The notes: generated from the letters alone by a model not told the origin. A stretch of 64,000 nt of DNA from Glycomyces tenuis DSM 44171 (GCF_000427885.1 NZ_ATYW01000005.1:1-64000); one strand, 5' to 3'. Shown: positions 36,170-45,053, numbered from the stretch's first letter. Program-made: numbers and translations.

Positions 36170-38185
36170 TCAGGCGCGTGCGGCGCGTACGGTGCCGGTG
36201 ACGATCGCGCCGACGAAGACCGCCGCGACGTAGACGGCGAGCGCGGCGAACACGGCGGTGGCGACGACGGGGCTCGTCAGGGCGGCGGCCGCCGCGGCGG
36301 CGACGGCGAGCAGGCCGCGCGCGGGCCAGCCGAGGCCGAGCTCGCGGCGGGCCACCGGCGAGGCGGCCTTGTCGAGCCCGGCGGCGAGGTCGTAGAAGTA
36401 CAGGGCGATGACGCCGAGCAGCGTGAACAGGACCGGCCAGGAGACGCCCGCGGCGATCCCCGCGGCGGTGACGACGCCGAGCTCGACGGCGCGCAGACCG
36501 GCGGGGATGAGCCAGTCGAAGATGCCGTCGTGGTCGCTGCGGGCCGAGGTGATCCCGGCGAGGACGGCGACCGCGGCGAGCCCGAGCGGCCACCAGGTCC
36601 CGCCGGTGGCGGCGGTCTGGACGGCGAGGGCCGCGGCGCCGACGGCGAGCACGGTCGAGACGGCCGGCAGCTTCGCGAAGCGGTGCCCGTTCGGCGGCAT
36701 GAGGCGCGCGAGGATCCCGTCGTCGCGGTGGGCGGCCCGGTCGGGGCGCCGGAGGGCGGCGGTGCGGGCCGCGAAGGTGCGCAGGGTCCGCCCGAGGCCG
36801 GTGTAAGCGAGGGCGAGCAGCTGCCAGACCAGGAGCGCGCCGATGGCGATCTGGGGACCGAAGGCGACGGCGGCGACGGCCAGCAGGAGCCAGCGCTCGC
36901 CGACGGGGGCGACGACGGTGCGCTTGGCCCAGTACAGGGGCGAGCGGTGGGCGCCCATGACCTGCTCGGAGGCCGAGCCGAGGCGCTGCCCGAGGTGGGC
37001 GGCGCGGCCGACCGGCGGCGCGGTCTCGCGTCTGCGGGCCTGGCGGACGACGGCGGTGTCGAGCAGGACGGCGTACCAGGTGTCGGCGGTGTGCCTGACG
37101 GTCTGGGCGATCATGGCGGCCACGGCCAGGCCCCATGCGGCCTCGGGCGCGGTCCCGGTCGCGGTGGCGCCGGCGGCGAGGCCGGCGTAGATGAGGAACT
37201 CCTTGGAGCGGTCGGCCATCATGTCGAGCCAGCCGCCGAAGGCCGTGAAGTGCTGGGTGTAGCGGGCGAGCTGCCCGTCGACGCAGTCGAACACGAAGCT
37301 GAAGTACATGAGCGCCGCGGCCAGGGCGTACCAGAGCACCGAGGCGTCGGCGCCGCCGACGAGCCCGGACGAGCCGGTGGCGAAGATCGCGGCGGCGCCG
37401 ACGGCGAGCGCGATGGAGACCCACGTGATGGGGGTGGGCGTGACGCCGAGGCGGGCGGCGAGCTTGACGAGCTTCGGCGACCAGGAGGAGACGGCGTAGG
37501 TGGCGAAGAGGTCGTCGTCGTGTTTGACGGCGTTGCGCAGCCGCCAGGCGTCCATGTCGACCGAGGAGAACTCGTCGATGGTCGCCGCCGCGTCGTCGGC
37601 GTCGCGGGCGTGCCGGTGCGGCAGTCCGGCGGTGCGGTAGGCGGTCACCGGGACGGCGCGGGCGTGCAGGGCGGCGAGGACGGCGTCGAAGGCGCCGCCC
37701 GTCGAGGAGGTGCGATCGGCGGCGGGCCAGTGGCGTTTGAGGCGCCCCAGGTGCGCCTCGGAGACCTTCGCGAGGCCGCCGAGCCGGGCCGGGCCGGGCC
37801 CGGGGCCGGTGACCAGGCCGCGTTCGACGCTGACCGGCGGCGCGGCGGGGTCCTCGGCGCCGATCAGGACGCCCGAGCGGCGCGAGGAGTCGGACAGGAC
37901 GGCGGCGACGGTGGTCTGGGAGGCGACGAGGTCGGCGAAGGCGAGGTACAGCGGCCCGGCGGCGCCGTTGAAGGCGATCTCGCCGATGTGCTCCAGGTCG
38001 GTGTCGGGGCCGTCCGACTCGATCTGCGCGGCCTTGCAGGTGATGTCGGTGTCGGGGCGGGTGAGCACCGTGATGTCGTCGCAGCCCGCGTCGCGGATCT
38101 GCGTGATCAGCCGGTCGAGGACCGTGCAGTCGTCGGAGAGATCGATGGAGCCGCCTGGAGCCGGCAGGATGACGGCTCTGCTCAC
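36170..38185 (-). CDS. large multidomain CDP-alcohol phosphatidyltransferase
   Basis: 671 aa. GTG 38185 overlaps the ABC ATPase stop by four bases (GTGA). Residues 1-210 resemble a nucleotidyltransferase (starts SRAVILPAPGGS) but lack the G.G.R motif, so probably inactive. Residues about 245-460 are the CDP-alcohol phosphatidyltransferase domain with DCVDGQLARYTQHFTAFGGW then LDMMADR, starting at Asp300 and matching D.2DG.2AR.8G.3D.3D. The C-terminal 200 residues are hydrophobic and resemble the region I recall as DUF5941 in streptomycetes. It transfers a phospho-alcohol from a CDP-alcohol to an acceptor, perhaps an inositol or polyol. Coupled to a TagH-like ATPase, so likely envelope glycolipid or polymer related. 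Confidence 0.85.
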   Translation of the reverse strand: MSRAVILPAPGGSIDLSDDCTVLDRLITQIRDAGCDDITVLTRPDTDITCKAAQIESDGPDTDLEHIGEIAFNGAAGPLYLAFADLVASQTTVAAVLSDSSRRSGVLIGAEDPAAPPVSVERGLVTGPGPGPARLGGLAKVSEAHLGRLKRHWPAADRTSSTGGAFDAVLAALHARAVPVTAYRTAGLPHRHARDADDAAATIDEFSSVDMDAWRLRNAVKHDDDLFATYAVSSWSPKLVKLAARLGVTPTPITWVSIALAVGAAAIFATGSSGLVGGADASVLWYALAAALMYFSFVFDCVDGQLARYTQHFTAFGGWLDMMADRSKEFLIYAGLAAGATATGTAPEAAWGLAVAAMIAQTVRHTADTWYAVLLDTAVVRQARRRETAPPVGRAAHLGQRLGSASEQVMGAHRSPLYWAKRTVVAPVGERWLLLAVAAVAFGPQIAIGALLVWQLLALAYTGLGRTLRTFAARTAALRRPDRAAHRDDGILARLMPPNGHRFAKLPAVSTVLAVGAAALAVQTAATGGTWWPLGLAAVAVLAGITSARSDHDGIFDWLIPAGLRAVELGVVTAAGIAAGVSWPVLFTLLGVIALYFYDLAAGLDKAASPVARRELGLGWPARGLLAVAAAAAAALTSPVVATAVFAALAVYVAAVFVGAIVTGTVRAARA

Positions 38186-39000
38186 GAAGCGGCCCCGGCG
38201 GGCTGGCGTTTGGCCTCTTCGGCGGCCTTCTTCTTGGCGGCCTTGCGCTTCGCGTCGGCCTCCTCGGCGGCCTTGTACGAGTCGAGGGCCTCTTGGACGG
38301 TGCCGTCGGTCACGAGGCGGCCGGTGTCGAGGAAGATCCCGCGTTCGCAGTACTTCTTCAGGTCGCCCTCGGAGTGGGAGACGAACACGAGGGTGCGGCC
38401 CTCGTCGAGCAGGCCGCGGATGACCGTGTGGCACTTGCGCTTGAAGGCGGCGTCGCCGACGGCGAGGGCCTCGTCGACCAGGAGGATCGGGTGTGGCAGC
38501 TGCGTGATCACGCCGAAGCCGAGCCGGACCTTCATGCCGGAGGAGTAGTGCTTCAGGGGCGTGTCGATGAAGTCCTCGAGCTCGGCGAAGTCGACGATCT
38601 CGTCGAACTTGGACTTGATCTCCTTGCTCGTCATGCCGTGGAGCGAGCCGACGAGGTTGACGTTCTCGCGGCCGGTGAGGTCGCCGGAGAAGCCGGCGGA
38701 CAGGGCGATGAGCGGCGCGACGCGGCCCTCGCGGCGCACGTAGCCCTCGTCGGGGATGAGGACGCCGGTGATCAGGCGCAGCAGCGTGGACTTGCCGGTG
38801 CCGTTGCGGCCGATGATGCCGACGGAGTCACCGGGGAAGATGTCGAAATCGACGTGGCGCAGAGGCCAGAACTCCTCGGCGGCGGCGCCCTTCTTGTTGG
38901 CGGCGCGGCGCACGAACAGGTCCTTGACCCGCCCCTTCTTCTGCTTGCCTTTGGCGAAGCGGATTCCGAGGTTGCGAGCCTGGATGATCGGCTCCTCCAT
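38182..39000 (-). CDS. TagH/RfbE-like polysaccharide or teichoic acid export ATPase
   Basis: 272 aa from ATG 39000, with GGAGGG nine bases upstream; longer frames upstream are not conserved. Walker A GRNGTGKST, signature YSSGMKVRLGFG, Walker B ILLVDEALAVGD, and H-loop VFVSHS. The VDEALAVGD and GIIGRNGTGKSTLLRL strings are diagnostic of the TagH/Wzt/RfbE group that powers export of undecaprenyl-linked polymers. A Lys/Ala-rich tail follows from about residue 245. The partner permease (TagG/Wzm) is not beside it in this window, so it may be elsewhere. Confidence 0.9.
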   Translation of the reverse strand: MEEPIIQARNLGIRFAKGKQKKGRVKDLFVRRAANKKGAAAEEFWPLRHVDFDIFPGDSVGIIGRNGTGKSTLLRLITGVLIPDEGYVRREGRVAPLIALSAGFSGDLTGRENVNLVGSLHGMTSKEIKSKFDEIVDFAELEDFIDTPLKHYSSGMKVRLGFGVITQLPHPILLVDEALAVGDAAFKRKCHTVIRGLLDEGRTLVFVSHSEGDLKKYCERGIFLDTGRLVTDGTVQEALDSYKAAEEADAKRKAAKKKAAEEAKRQPAGAAS

Positions 39001-39089
39001 GGGGGCGGCCCTCCAGAGCAGGTGGTTGACACGGCGCGCCAATACTACCGCTCGCGCCGTCCCCGGCGACCTCGGCCGAAGCGCCCTGC

Positions 39090-39425
39090 TCAGCGTATGC
39101 GCTCGGGCACGCCCGGCACGCGGGCGGCGTGTCGGCGCTCGGCGGCGAGGCGCTCGGCCTCGACGGCGGCGAGGACGCGCCGGAAGGTGACCTCGGTGCG
39201 CTCGTGCGACCTGCGCGCCTCGGCGCGGGCGCGGCGGGTCTCGTCCCACAGCGCGACCACCGCCACGAGTGTGACCAGGCTCATCAGCAGTGACAGTGAC
39301 GACACGAGGCGGGCGTCGCCGAAGACGGCGGCGGCGACGAACGCGACCGCGGCGAGCGAGGCGAGGGCGGCGGCGAGGAGGCGCGGGGAGGGCCGGCCCG
39401 CTCGGACGTAGACGGCTTTGAGCAT
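39090..39425 (-). CDS. small two-span membrane protein with charged helix
   Basis: 111 aa from ATG 39425, five bases after the stop of the large glycosyltransferase, so probably in its operon. Two hydrophobic segments (about 17-36 and 40-60) are followed by a long, strongly basic/acidic helix (62-105: ETRRARAEARRSHERTE-type), likely a coiled coil in the cytoplasm. No family recognised. It may act as an assembly or scaffolding partner of the glycosyltransferase upstream. Confidence 0.65.
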   Translation of the reverse strand: MLKAVYVRAGRPSPRLLAAALASLAAVAFVAAAVFGDARLVSSLSLLMSLVTLVAVVALWDETRRARAEARRSHERTEVTFRRVLAAVEAERLAAERRHAARVPGVPERIR

Positions 39426-39430
39426 CGATC

Positions 39431-41911
39431 TCACTGGAGGTCCTCGAAGGTCGCCGTGTCCGACAGGAGATCGGTCACGAGTTTGCGGTAGGAGTCGTGG
39501 CTGAAGCGCTCGCGGACCCGCTGCTGGGCGAGGGCGCTCTGGGCAAGGTACCGCTCGGGCTCGGCGTAGTGGGCGTCGACCAGGCCGATGACGTCGGCGG
39601 GCTCGCAGTACAGGGCCGCGTCGCCGAAGGTCGAGGCGAAGCGGGGCGGGAGGACGACGACGCATCCGGCGGCGAGCGCCTCGAGCGCGGCCCGCCCGAA
39701 GGCCTCGATCTGCTGGGGGTGGGGGAAGTAGATCCAGAAGTCGAGCTGGAACAGGAAGGAGTCGACGTCGGTCTCGTCGTAGCCGTAGCAGGTCCACTCG
39801 GGCGAGGGCTCGCGGCCGAGGATGGCCCGGACGGCGCCGGTGCCGCCCATGACGCGGACGTCCCAGCGGCCGTCCTCGGGGTAGACGAGCGGGAGCTCGG
39901 CGGCGACGGGCCACTTCGTCCGGTCGTCGCGGGAGTGGCGGCCGACCACCGGCAGGGTCGAGCGGAAGCCGGTGCGGGCGGGCGCGAGCGCGGCGGTGTC
40001 GATGATGCCGGGCATGTCGAAGTCGGCCGGGCGGGCGGCGGTGAGGCCCGCGAGGGCCTCGCGGACCTGCGGCCCCTGCGGTACCCACAGGGGCGCGACG
40101 CCGAACATGGTCTCGGCGTTGGCGTGGCAGGAGTCGGGGAGGTAGCGGACGTCGGAGCCGTCGCGCTCGTTCGGGGCCTGGTTGGCGAGGACGATCATCC
40201 GCCTCGGCCGCACGTTCGAGCGCTCGCCGGAGCGGAACTGGAGGATCGGCGGGTAGCGCAGGACGAGCAGCTCGCATTCGACGTCGTCGGTGGGCAGGAC
40301 CTGGTCGACCTCGCCGTCGTTGACCATCCGCTGGATCGCCTCGCACATGGGCCGGTCCTCGGTGGTCATGTGCCGCCACGACTCCAGGTGCATGACGGCG
40401 ATGTCCAGGCCGTCGGCGCCGAGGGCCCGGATCTCCTCGATGGTGGACTTCTGAGGGCCGCCGAAGGGCCGCCAGTCGAGGGCGAACACGACGTCGAAGC
40501 GGCGTCGGCGCTGGTCGCGGGCGGCGACGGCGGTGTGGTACGGGGCCCAGAACGGGCGGTGGTCCGGGGAGCGGGGCAGGTGGGGCTCGGCGGTCCCGGC
40601 CGCGATGGCCTCGTGCCACAGCGGGTAGGCCGACTGGTAGGCGCGGCGGGCCGGGTGCTTCCAGCCGGGTCCGAACTCGTCGCGGGACAGCGAGCCGGGC
40701 GCCTGGCGCATGAGGGTGTCCCAGCGGTCGGTCATGCGCAGGACGGCGGCTTCGCCGTACGCGGCCGCGACGCGGTGGAGGAATTCGGTGTCGGCGCCCT
40801 TGCGGACCTCGTCGTAGTAGCCGATCCGGTCGAGCACGTCGCGGCGGAACGTCATCGACGCGGTGGAGGCGGTGGTGATGACGCGGCCGGGGCGGGTGAC
40901 GGTGAGGTCCTCGCTGAACAGGAAGGCCTCGGAGTGGGTGAGCCGGAGCGCGGGGTCGGCCAGGAGCGGGGCGATGGAGTTCGCGAGGCGGTCGGGGGCG
41001 GCCCAGTCGTCGGAGTCCAGGCCGGTGATGAACTCGCCGCGCGCGGCCTCGAAGGCGGTGTTGCGGGCGGCGAAGGTGCCGCCGTTGACGTCGCGGCGGA
41101 TGAGGCGGACGCGGTCGTCGAGGGCGGCGACCTCGTCGAGGACGTCGTCGTAGACCTCGCCGGAGGCGTTGTCGTGGGAGGCGTCGTCGACGACGAGGAC
41201 CTCGAAGTCGGTCCAGGTGCCGGCCAGGAGGGACTCGACGGCGGTGCGCAGGGCCCGGCCGGGCCGGTGGGCGGTCATGACGACCGAGACGAGGGGGCCG
41301 CCGGTGTGCGGCGGCCCGGCGTCGGCGCGGAGCCGGTCGAACCACGGCAGGCGCTCGTCGGGGTCGAGGCGCAGTCCCGGTCGGCGGCACAGCGCGCCGA
41401 GCCGCTCGATCCAGGCCCGCTCGTCGCCGCCGTGGTCGGGGTGGGCGAGGTCGGCCTCGAGGGCGCCGCGTTCGAGCGCGGGCACGGCCTTGTAGCGGCG
41501 CAGCAGGGCCCGCGTCCGCTCGGTCTCGCCGAGAGACCAGGCGAGCTGGGCGTGGACGGCCTGGTGCCGGGGTGCGATGCGCCGGGGGCGGGAGCGGCGC
41601 AGCGCGAGTTCGTAGAGGGCGAGGGCGTCGCGGCGGTCGTCCTCGCCGCCGAACTGGAGTCCGACGACGCGGGCGAGTTCGCACAGGGCGGCCGGGTCGG
41701 CGTCGGCGTCGCCGCCGGAGCGGGCGGTCTCGAGCAGCCGCGGGAGGTCGAGGGACGGGCAGGCGGCGCGGGCGAGGAGGTGCCGCGCCGAAGGCGAGCG
41801 GGTGCGCAGGGCCGTGGCCCCCATGCTGCCGCGTCGGCGGACCGCCGCCTGTGCCAGCAGCGCGTCGGTGATCCTGGGCGGGTACAGCGACGTCTCGTCT
41901 TCCGCGTTCAT
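39431..41911 (-). CDS. large two-domain glycosyltransferase (GT2 plus GT4-like)
   Basis: 826 aa from ATG 41911 (GGGAGA upstream; GTG 41929 is an alternative). Residues 1-205 are helical with a TPR-like look (ALALYELALRRSR). Residues about 210-430 are a GT2 domain: PLVSVVMTAHRPGRALRTAVES, VDDASHDNASGEVYDD and the DxD-like GLDSDDW. Residues about 475-826 resemble a GT-B fold: FDVVFALDWRPFGGP then a C-terminal EAFGRAALEALAAGCVVVLP donor-site motif. Such bifunctional transferases assemble wall glycans or teichoic side chains. The gene diverges from two GT2 genes across an AT-rich operator-like region. Confidence 0.87.
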   Translation of the reverse strand: MNAEDETSLYPPRITDALLAQAAVRRRGSMGATALRTRSPSARHLLARAACPSLDLPRLLETARSGGDADADPAALCELARVVGLQFGGEDDRRDALALYELALRRSRPRRIAPRHQAVHAQLAWSLGETERTRALLRRYKAVPALERGALEADLAHPDHGGDERAWIERLGALCRRPGLRLDPDERLPWFDRLRADAGPPHTGGPLVSVVMTAHRPGRALRTAVESLLAGTWTDFEVLVVDDASHDNASGEVYDDVLDEVAALDDRVRLIRRDVNGGTFAARNTAFEAARGEFITGLDSDDWAAPDRLANSIAPLLADPALRLTHSEAFLFSEDLTVTRPGRVITTASTASMTFRRDVLDRIGYYDEVRKGADTEFLHRVAAAYGEAAVLRMTDRWDTLMRQAPGSLSRDEFGPGWKHPARRAYQSAYPLWHEAIAAGTAEPHLPRSPDHRPFWAPYHTAVAARDQRRRRFDVVFALDWRPFGGPQKSTIEEIRALGADGLDIAVMHLESWRHMTTEDRPMCEAIQRMVNDGEVDQVLPTDDVECELLVLRYPPILQFRSGERSNVRPRRMIVLANQAPNERDGSDVRYLPDSCHANAETMFGVAPLWVPQGPQVREALAGLTAARPADFDMPGIIDTAALAPARTGFRSTLPVVGRHSRDDRTKWPVAAELPLVYPEDGRWDVRVMGGTGAVRAILGREPSPEWTCYGYDETDVDSFLFQLDFWIYFPHPQQIEAFGRAALEALAAGCVVVLPPRFASTFGDAALYCEPADVIGLVDAHYAEPERYLAQSALAQQRVRERFSHDSYRKLVTDLLSDTATFEDLQ

Positions 41912-41968
41912 CGGTCCAGTGTCTCCCACTTGAAATTCCGCCCGATGCTCGCGCCTGAATCCGCAAAA

Positions 41969-42003
41969 GAAGTGAATTGCATTGAAACAATTATGTTCAC
42001 TTC
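41969..42003. promoter_or_regulatory. inverted repeat in AT-rich divergent promoter of the GT genes
   Basis: Perfect 8-bp arms GAAGTGAA (41969-41976) and TTCACTTC (41996-42003) enclose a second inverted repeat AATTG/CAATT. The surrounding 41930-42070 is far richer in A/T than the flanking genes. TTGAAA at 41982 with TAAACA at 42006, 18 bp apart, would give a rightward promoter overlapping the repeat. A repressor operator is plausible. Confidence 0.5.
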
Positions 42004-42072
42004 TGTAAACAGCCGTTGAACAGGTACGCCGGTCAATGGCTCGAAACGTGAACGGGATATTGTGAGCGCGAA

Positions 42073-43572
42073 ATGAACGACTCGCCGAAACGCCCGCGCA
42101 TCGTCCGCAACGACTATAGGGCCCTCCACCCGCCGAGCTCCAGCGATTGGCGGGCGAGCCTGACCGTGAGCGTAGTCATACCGGCCTACGGAGGCCAGGA
42201 GAAACTCGACCTGACGCTGGCAGCCCTTGCCGCCCAGACATATCCGGGCGAGCTGACGGAAATCGTCGTCGTGGACGACAACTCCAGTCCGCCGCTGCGC
42301 CTGCCCGAGCTGCGGCCCGAGCACACCCGCCTGGTCGTCACCACCGGGGAGTCCTGGGGCTCGGCGCACGCCGTCAACACCGGTGTGGCGCATGCCGAAG
42401 GCCAGGTGATCCTGCGCCTGGACGCCGACATGGTCGCCTGGCGCGACCACGTCGAGGCGCAGATGCGCTGGCACCACGCCGCCGACTACCTCGCCGTCCT
42501 CGGCCACAAGCGCTTCGTCGACTACCAGGACGGGGACCGCACCCCCGAGCAGGTCTACGAGAAGATCGTCTGCGGCGAGGGCGAGGCCCTGTTCGAGATC
42601 GAGTCCAGCCGGCCCCACTGGATCGAGGGGGTCATCGACGACACCGACGGGCTGACGGTGCACCACCCCGGCAACTACCGGGTGTTCATCGGCGCCACCG
42701 GCTCGATCCACCGCGACTTCTTCAAGACCACCGGCGGCCTGTCGACCGAGCTGCGCCTGGGCAGCGACACCGAGTTCGCCTACCGGCTCGCCCAGGCCGG
42801 CGCCGTGTTCGTGCCCGAGCAGACCTCCTCGGCCTGGCATCTGGGATTCCCGCAGATGCAGGAGAAGGAGGCCGAAGGGCGGCAGCAGCGCCTGCCCTAC
42901 ATCGCCCAGCGGGTGCCGCTGCACGGCATGCGCCGCGCGGCCCCGTCCCGGGCGTGGCGCGTCCCCTTGGTCGACATCGTCATCGGCGTCGGCGAGGCCA
43001 CCGTCGCCGAGGTGGACGCCGCCGTGGCGCCGGTCCTGGCCGGCACCGACGCCGACGTCCGCGTCACCCTGGTCACCGGCAAGGCCCCGCCGGGGAACGA
43101 CCGGGAGGCGATCCTGTCCGGCGAGGGCGCCCAGCTACGCCTGATCGAGGAGCTGTACGACGCCGAGTCGCGGGTGCGCGTCAGCGCCGAGGCGCCCGAG
43201 GCGGACCCGGCCGTCCCCTATCGGCTGATCCTGCCCCGCCCGGTCCCGCTGCGCGGCGACAGCGTCACGCGCGTCCTCGGCACCGCCGAGCGGGCCGACG
43301 CCGGTCTGGTCCTGGCCGAGCTGCCCGGTTCGGCGCCCGCCCGCTTCGAGCGCACCGCCGCGTTCGCGCGGGCCCGCCACATCGCCGCCGACGAGGACCT
43401 CGACCGGGTCGTCGCCGGGATCTGGGGCGCCACCGTCCACAAGGGCCTGGCTGCCGCGGAGCCCGTCGAGACCGCCTTCAATCCCGCCCCGGCGGACGCG
43501 GCCCGCCGCCTCGTCCGCCGGTTCCTGAACGCCCGCCAGCGGGCGCGCCTGCGCGCCATGCTGAGGCGTTGA
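42073..43572 (+). CDS. GT2-family glycosyltransferase, copy 1
   Basis: 499 aa, ATG 42073. The GT2 domain (about 30-290) has LTVSVVIPAYGGQEKLDLTLAAL, VVDDNSSPPLRLPEL and the DxD motif RLDADMVAW. After residue 300 there is a second domain of about 200 residues without a family name that I recognise. The protein begins MNDSPKRPRIVRNDY and shares the RNDY opening and much of its sequence with the next gene. A 69-bp stretch (42458-42526) is identical to the second copy. Likely adds sugars to wall glycans from a nucleotide-sugar donor. Confidence 0.87.
   Translation: MNDSPKRPRIVRNDYRALHPPSSSDWRASLTVSVVIPAYGGQEKLDLTLAALAAQTYPGELTEIVVVDDNSSPPLRLPELRPEHTRLVVTTGESWGSAHAVNTGVAHAEGQVILRLDADMVAWRDHVEAQMRWHHAADYLAVLGHKRFVDYQDGDRTPEQVYEKIVCGEGEALFEIESSRPHWIEGVIDDTDGLTVHHPGNYRVFIGATGSIHRDFFKTTGGLSTELRLGSDTEFAYRLAQAGAVFVPEQTSSAWHLGFPQMQEKEAEGRQQRLPYIAQRVPLHGMRRAAPSRAWRVPLVDIVIGVGEATVAEVDAAVAPVLAGTDADVRVTLVTGKAPPGNDREAILSGEGAQLRLIEELYDAESRVRVSAEAPEADPAVPYRLILPRPVPLRGDSVTRVLGTAERADAGLVLAELPGSAPARFERTAAFARARHIAADEDLDRVVAGIWGATVHKGLAAAEPVETAFNPAPADAARRLVRRFLNARQRARLRAMLRR
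42458..42526 (+). repeat. 69-bp perfect repeat, copy 1 (in GT2 copy 1)
   Basis: These 69 bases are identical to 43972-44040 in the adjacent paralogue. They code for a conserved block containing RWHHAADYLAVLGHKRF. Outside this stretch the two genes differ at many positions, so the identity suggests gene conversion. Confidence 0.9.
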
Positions 43573-43589
43573 GCGCCAGAGGAGGCCGC

Positions 43590-45053
43590 GTGTCGTCACC
43601 AGCAGCCGGTCCGGTCGTCCGCCGCAACGACTACGCCCCGCTCGCCCCGCCGTCCGGCGAGTGGGCCCCGCGACTGAGCGTCAGCGTCGTCGTCCCCGCA
43701 CAGGGGAAGCAGGAGCGGCTCGACGTGGTGCTCGCGGCGCTGGCCGCGCAGAGCTACCCGGCCGGGCTGCTCGAGGTCGTCGTCGTCGACGACGGCTCCG
43801 AGCCGCCGTTGCGCCTGCCGGAGCTGCGACCGGCGAACGCGAAGATCGTGCCGCCGCTGCCGGGCGGGCGGGCCTCGGCGCACGCCACGAACTCCGGTGT
43901 CGCGCGCTCGGACGGCGACATCGTCCTGCGGCTCGACTCGGACATGCTGGCCTTCGGCGACCACGTGGAGTCGCAGATGCGCTGGCACCACGCCGCCGAC
44001 TACCTCGCCGTCCTCGGCCACAAGCGCTTCGTCGACTACCGCGAGGGCGAGCTGGAGCCGAGCGCGGTCCACGAGCGGGTGCGGGCCGGGGCCGCGGCGG
44101 AGCTGTTCCGCCTCGAGGACTCCGAGCCGCAGTGGATCGAGTCGATCATCGACAGCACCGACGGCCTCAAGGCCGCCGACCACCGGGCCTTCCGCGTCCT
44201 GGTGGGGGCGACGTTCTCGGTGCCCAGGACCCTGTTCAAGGCCGCGGGCGGGATGGACGCGGACGTGCTGCTCGGCTCAGACACGATCTTCAGCTACCGG
44301 CTGCACCAGGCCGGGGCGGTGTTCGTGCCCGACTGCGGCTCCTCGTCATGGCACCTGGGGCCGCGCCAGATCAGCGCCCGCGGCGAGCTCGCGAAGCGCT
44401 ACCGCAGGCCGTTCATCGCCAACCGCGTCCCCGAGCTCGACGCCAAGCGGCCCAGGGCGATGCGCTCCTGGGGCACGCCGCGCGCCGAGGTCGTCGTCGA
44501 AGCCGGTCCGGGAGCCGAGGCCTGCGTCGACAGCGTCCTGGCCGGGAACGTCCCCGACGTGCGCGTGGCGCTGCTCGGCGAGTGGCCGCGGCCGCTGCCG
44601 CCGCGGCACGCCCCGCTCGACGACCCCGACCTGGAGGCGCGGCTGCTGGCCGAGTCGTTCCGGGGCGAGCCGCGGGTGCGGACGGTCGCCGAGGTCCAGG
44701 ACGACCCGGCGGTGCCGTACCGGATCTGGCTGCCCGCCAGGGCGGCGCCGTACCGCGGCGCGCTCGGCGCGCTCATCGAGTACGCGAACGAGCGGCGGCT
44801 CGGCCTGGTCGAGGTCGAGCTCCCCGAGGGCGTGGTGCGCCTGGAGCGCACCGCGGCGGCCGCGCGCGCGGCGCACCTGGGCGTGGACATCGCCGAGGTC
44901 TGGGGCGGCGAGCGCCTCACCGAGGGGACGATGGTGGACCTGCTCCGGGGCGCGGCGGCCTCAGGAGCGCCCGGCGCCGCCTCCGGCCGGGCCGCCGAGG
45001 GACCGGCCGGGCGGGCCCGCGGGCTGCTGCGGCGCCTCCTGCTGCGCCGGTGA
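43590..45053 (+). CDS. GT2-family glycosyltransferase, copy 2
   Basis: 487 aa from GTG 43590, four bases after GGAGG; 17 bp after copy 1. Same plan as copy 1: VRRNDYAPLAPPSGEW, SVSVVVPAQGKQERLDVVLAAL, VVDDGSEPPLRLPEL, DxD in RLDSDMLAF, then a divergent C-terminal domain. The last 30 residues (ASGRAAEGPAGRARG and an Arg/Leu tail) overlap the C-terminal coding of the convergent GT2 gene by 93 bp. A tandem duplication with different acceptor or donor use is likely. Confidence 0.87.
   Translation: MSSPAAGPVVRRNDYAPLAPPSGEWAPRLSVSVVVPAQGKQERLDVVLAALAAQSYPAGLLEVVVVDDGSEPPLRLPELRPANAKIVPPLPGGRASAHATNSGVARSDGDIVLRLDSDMLAFGDHVESQMRWHHAADYLAVLGHKRFVDYREGELEPSAVHERVRAGAAAELFRLEDSEPQWIESIIDSTDGLKAADHRAFRVLVGATFSVPRTLFKAAGGMDADVLLGSDTIFSYRLHQAGAVFVPDCGSSSWHLGPRQISARGELAKRYRRPFIANRVPELDAKRPRAMRSWGTPRAEVVVEAGPGAEACVDSVLAGNVPDVRVALLGEWPRPLPPRHAPLDDPDLEARLLAESFRGEPRVRTVAEVQDDPAVPYRIWLPARAAPYRGALGALIEYANERRLGLVEVELPEGVVRLERTAAAARAAHLGVDIAEVWGGERLTEGTMVDLLRGAAASGAPGAASGRAAEGPAGRARGLLRRLLLRR
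43972..44040 (+). repeat. 69-bp perfect repeat, copy 2 (in GT2 copy 2)
   Basis: Identical base for base to 42458-42526, offset by 1514 bp. Confidence 0.9.
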
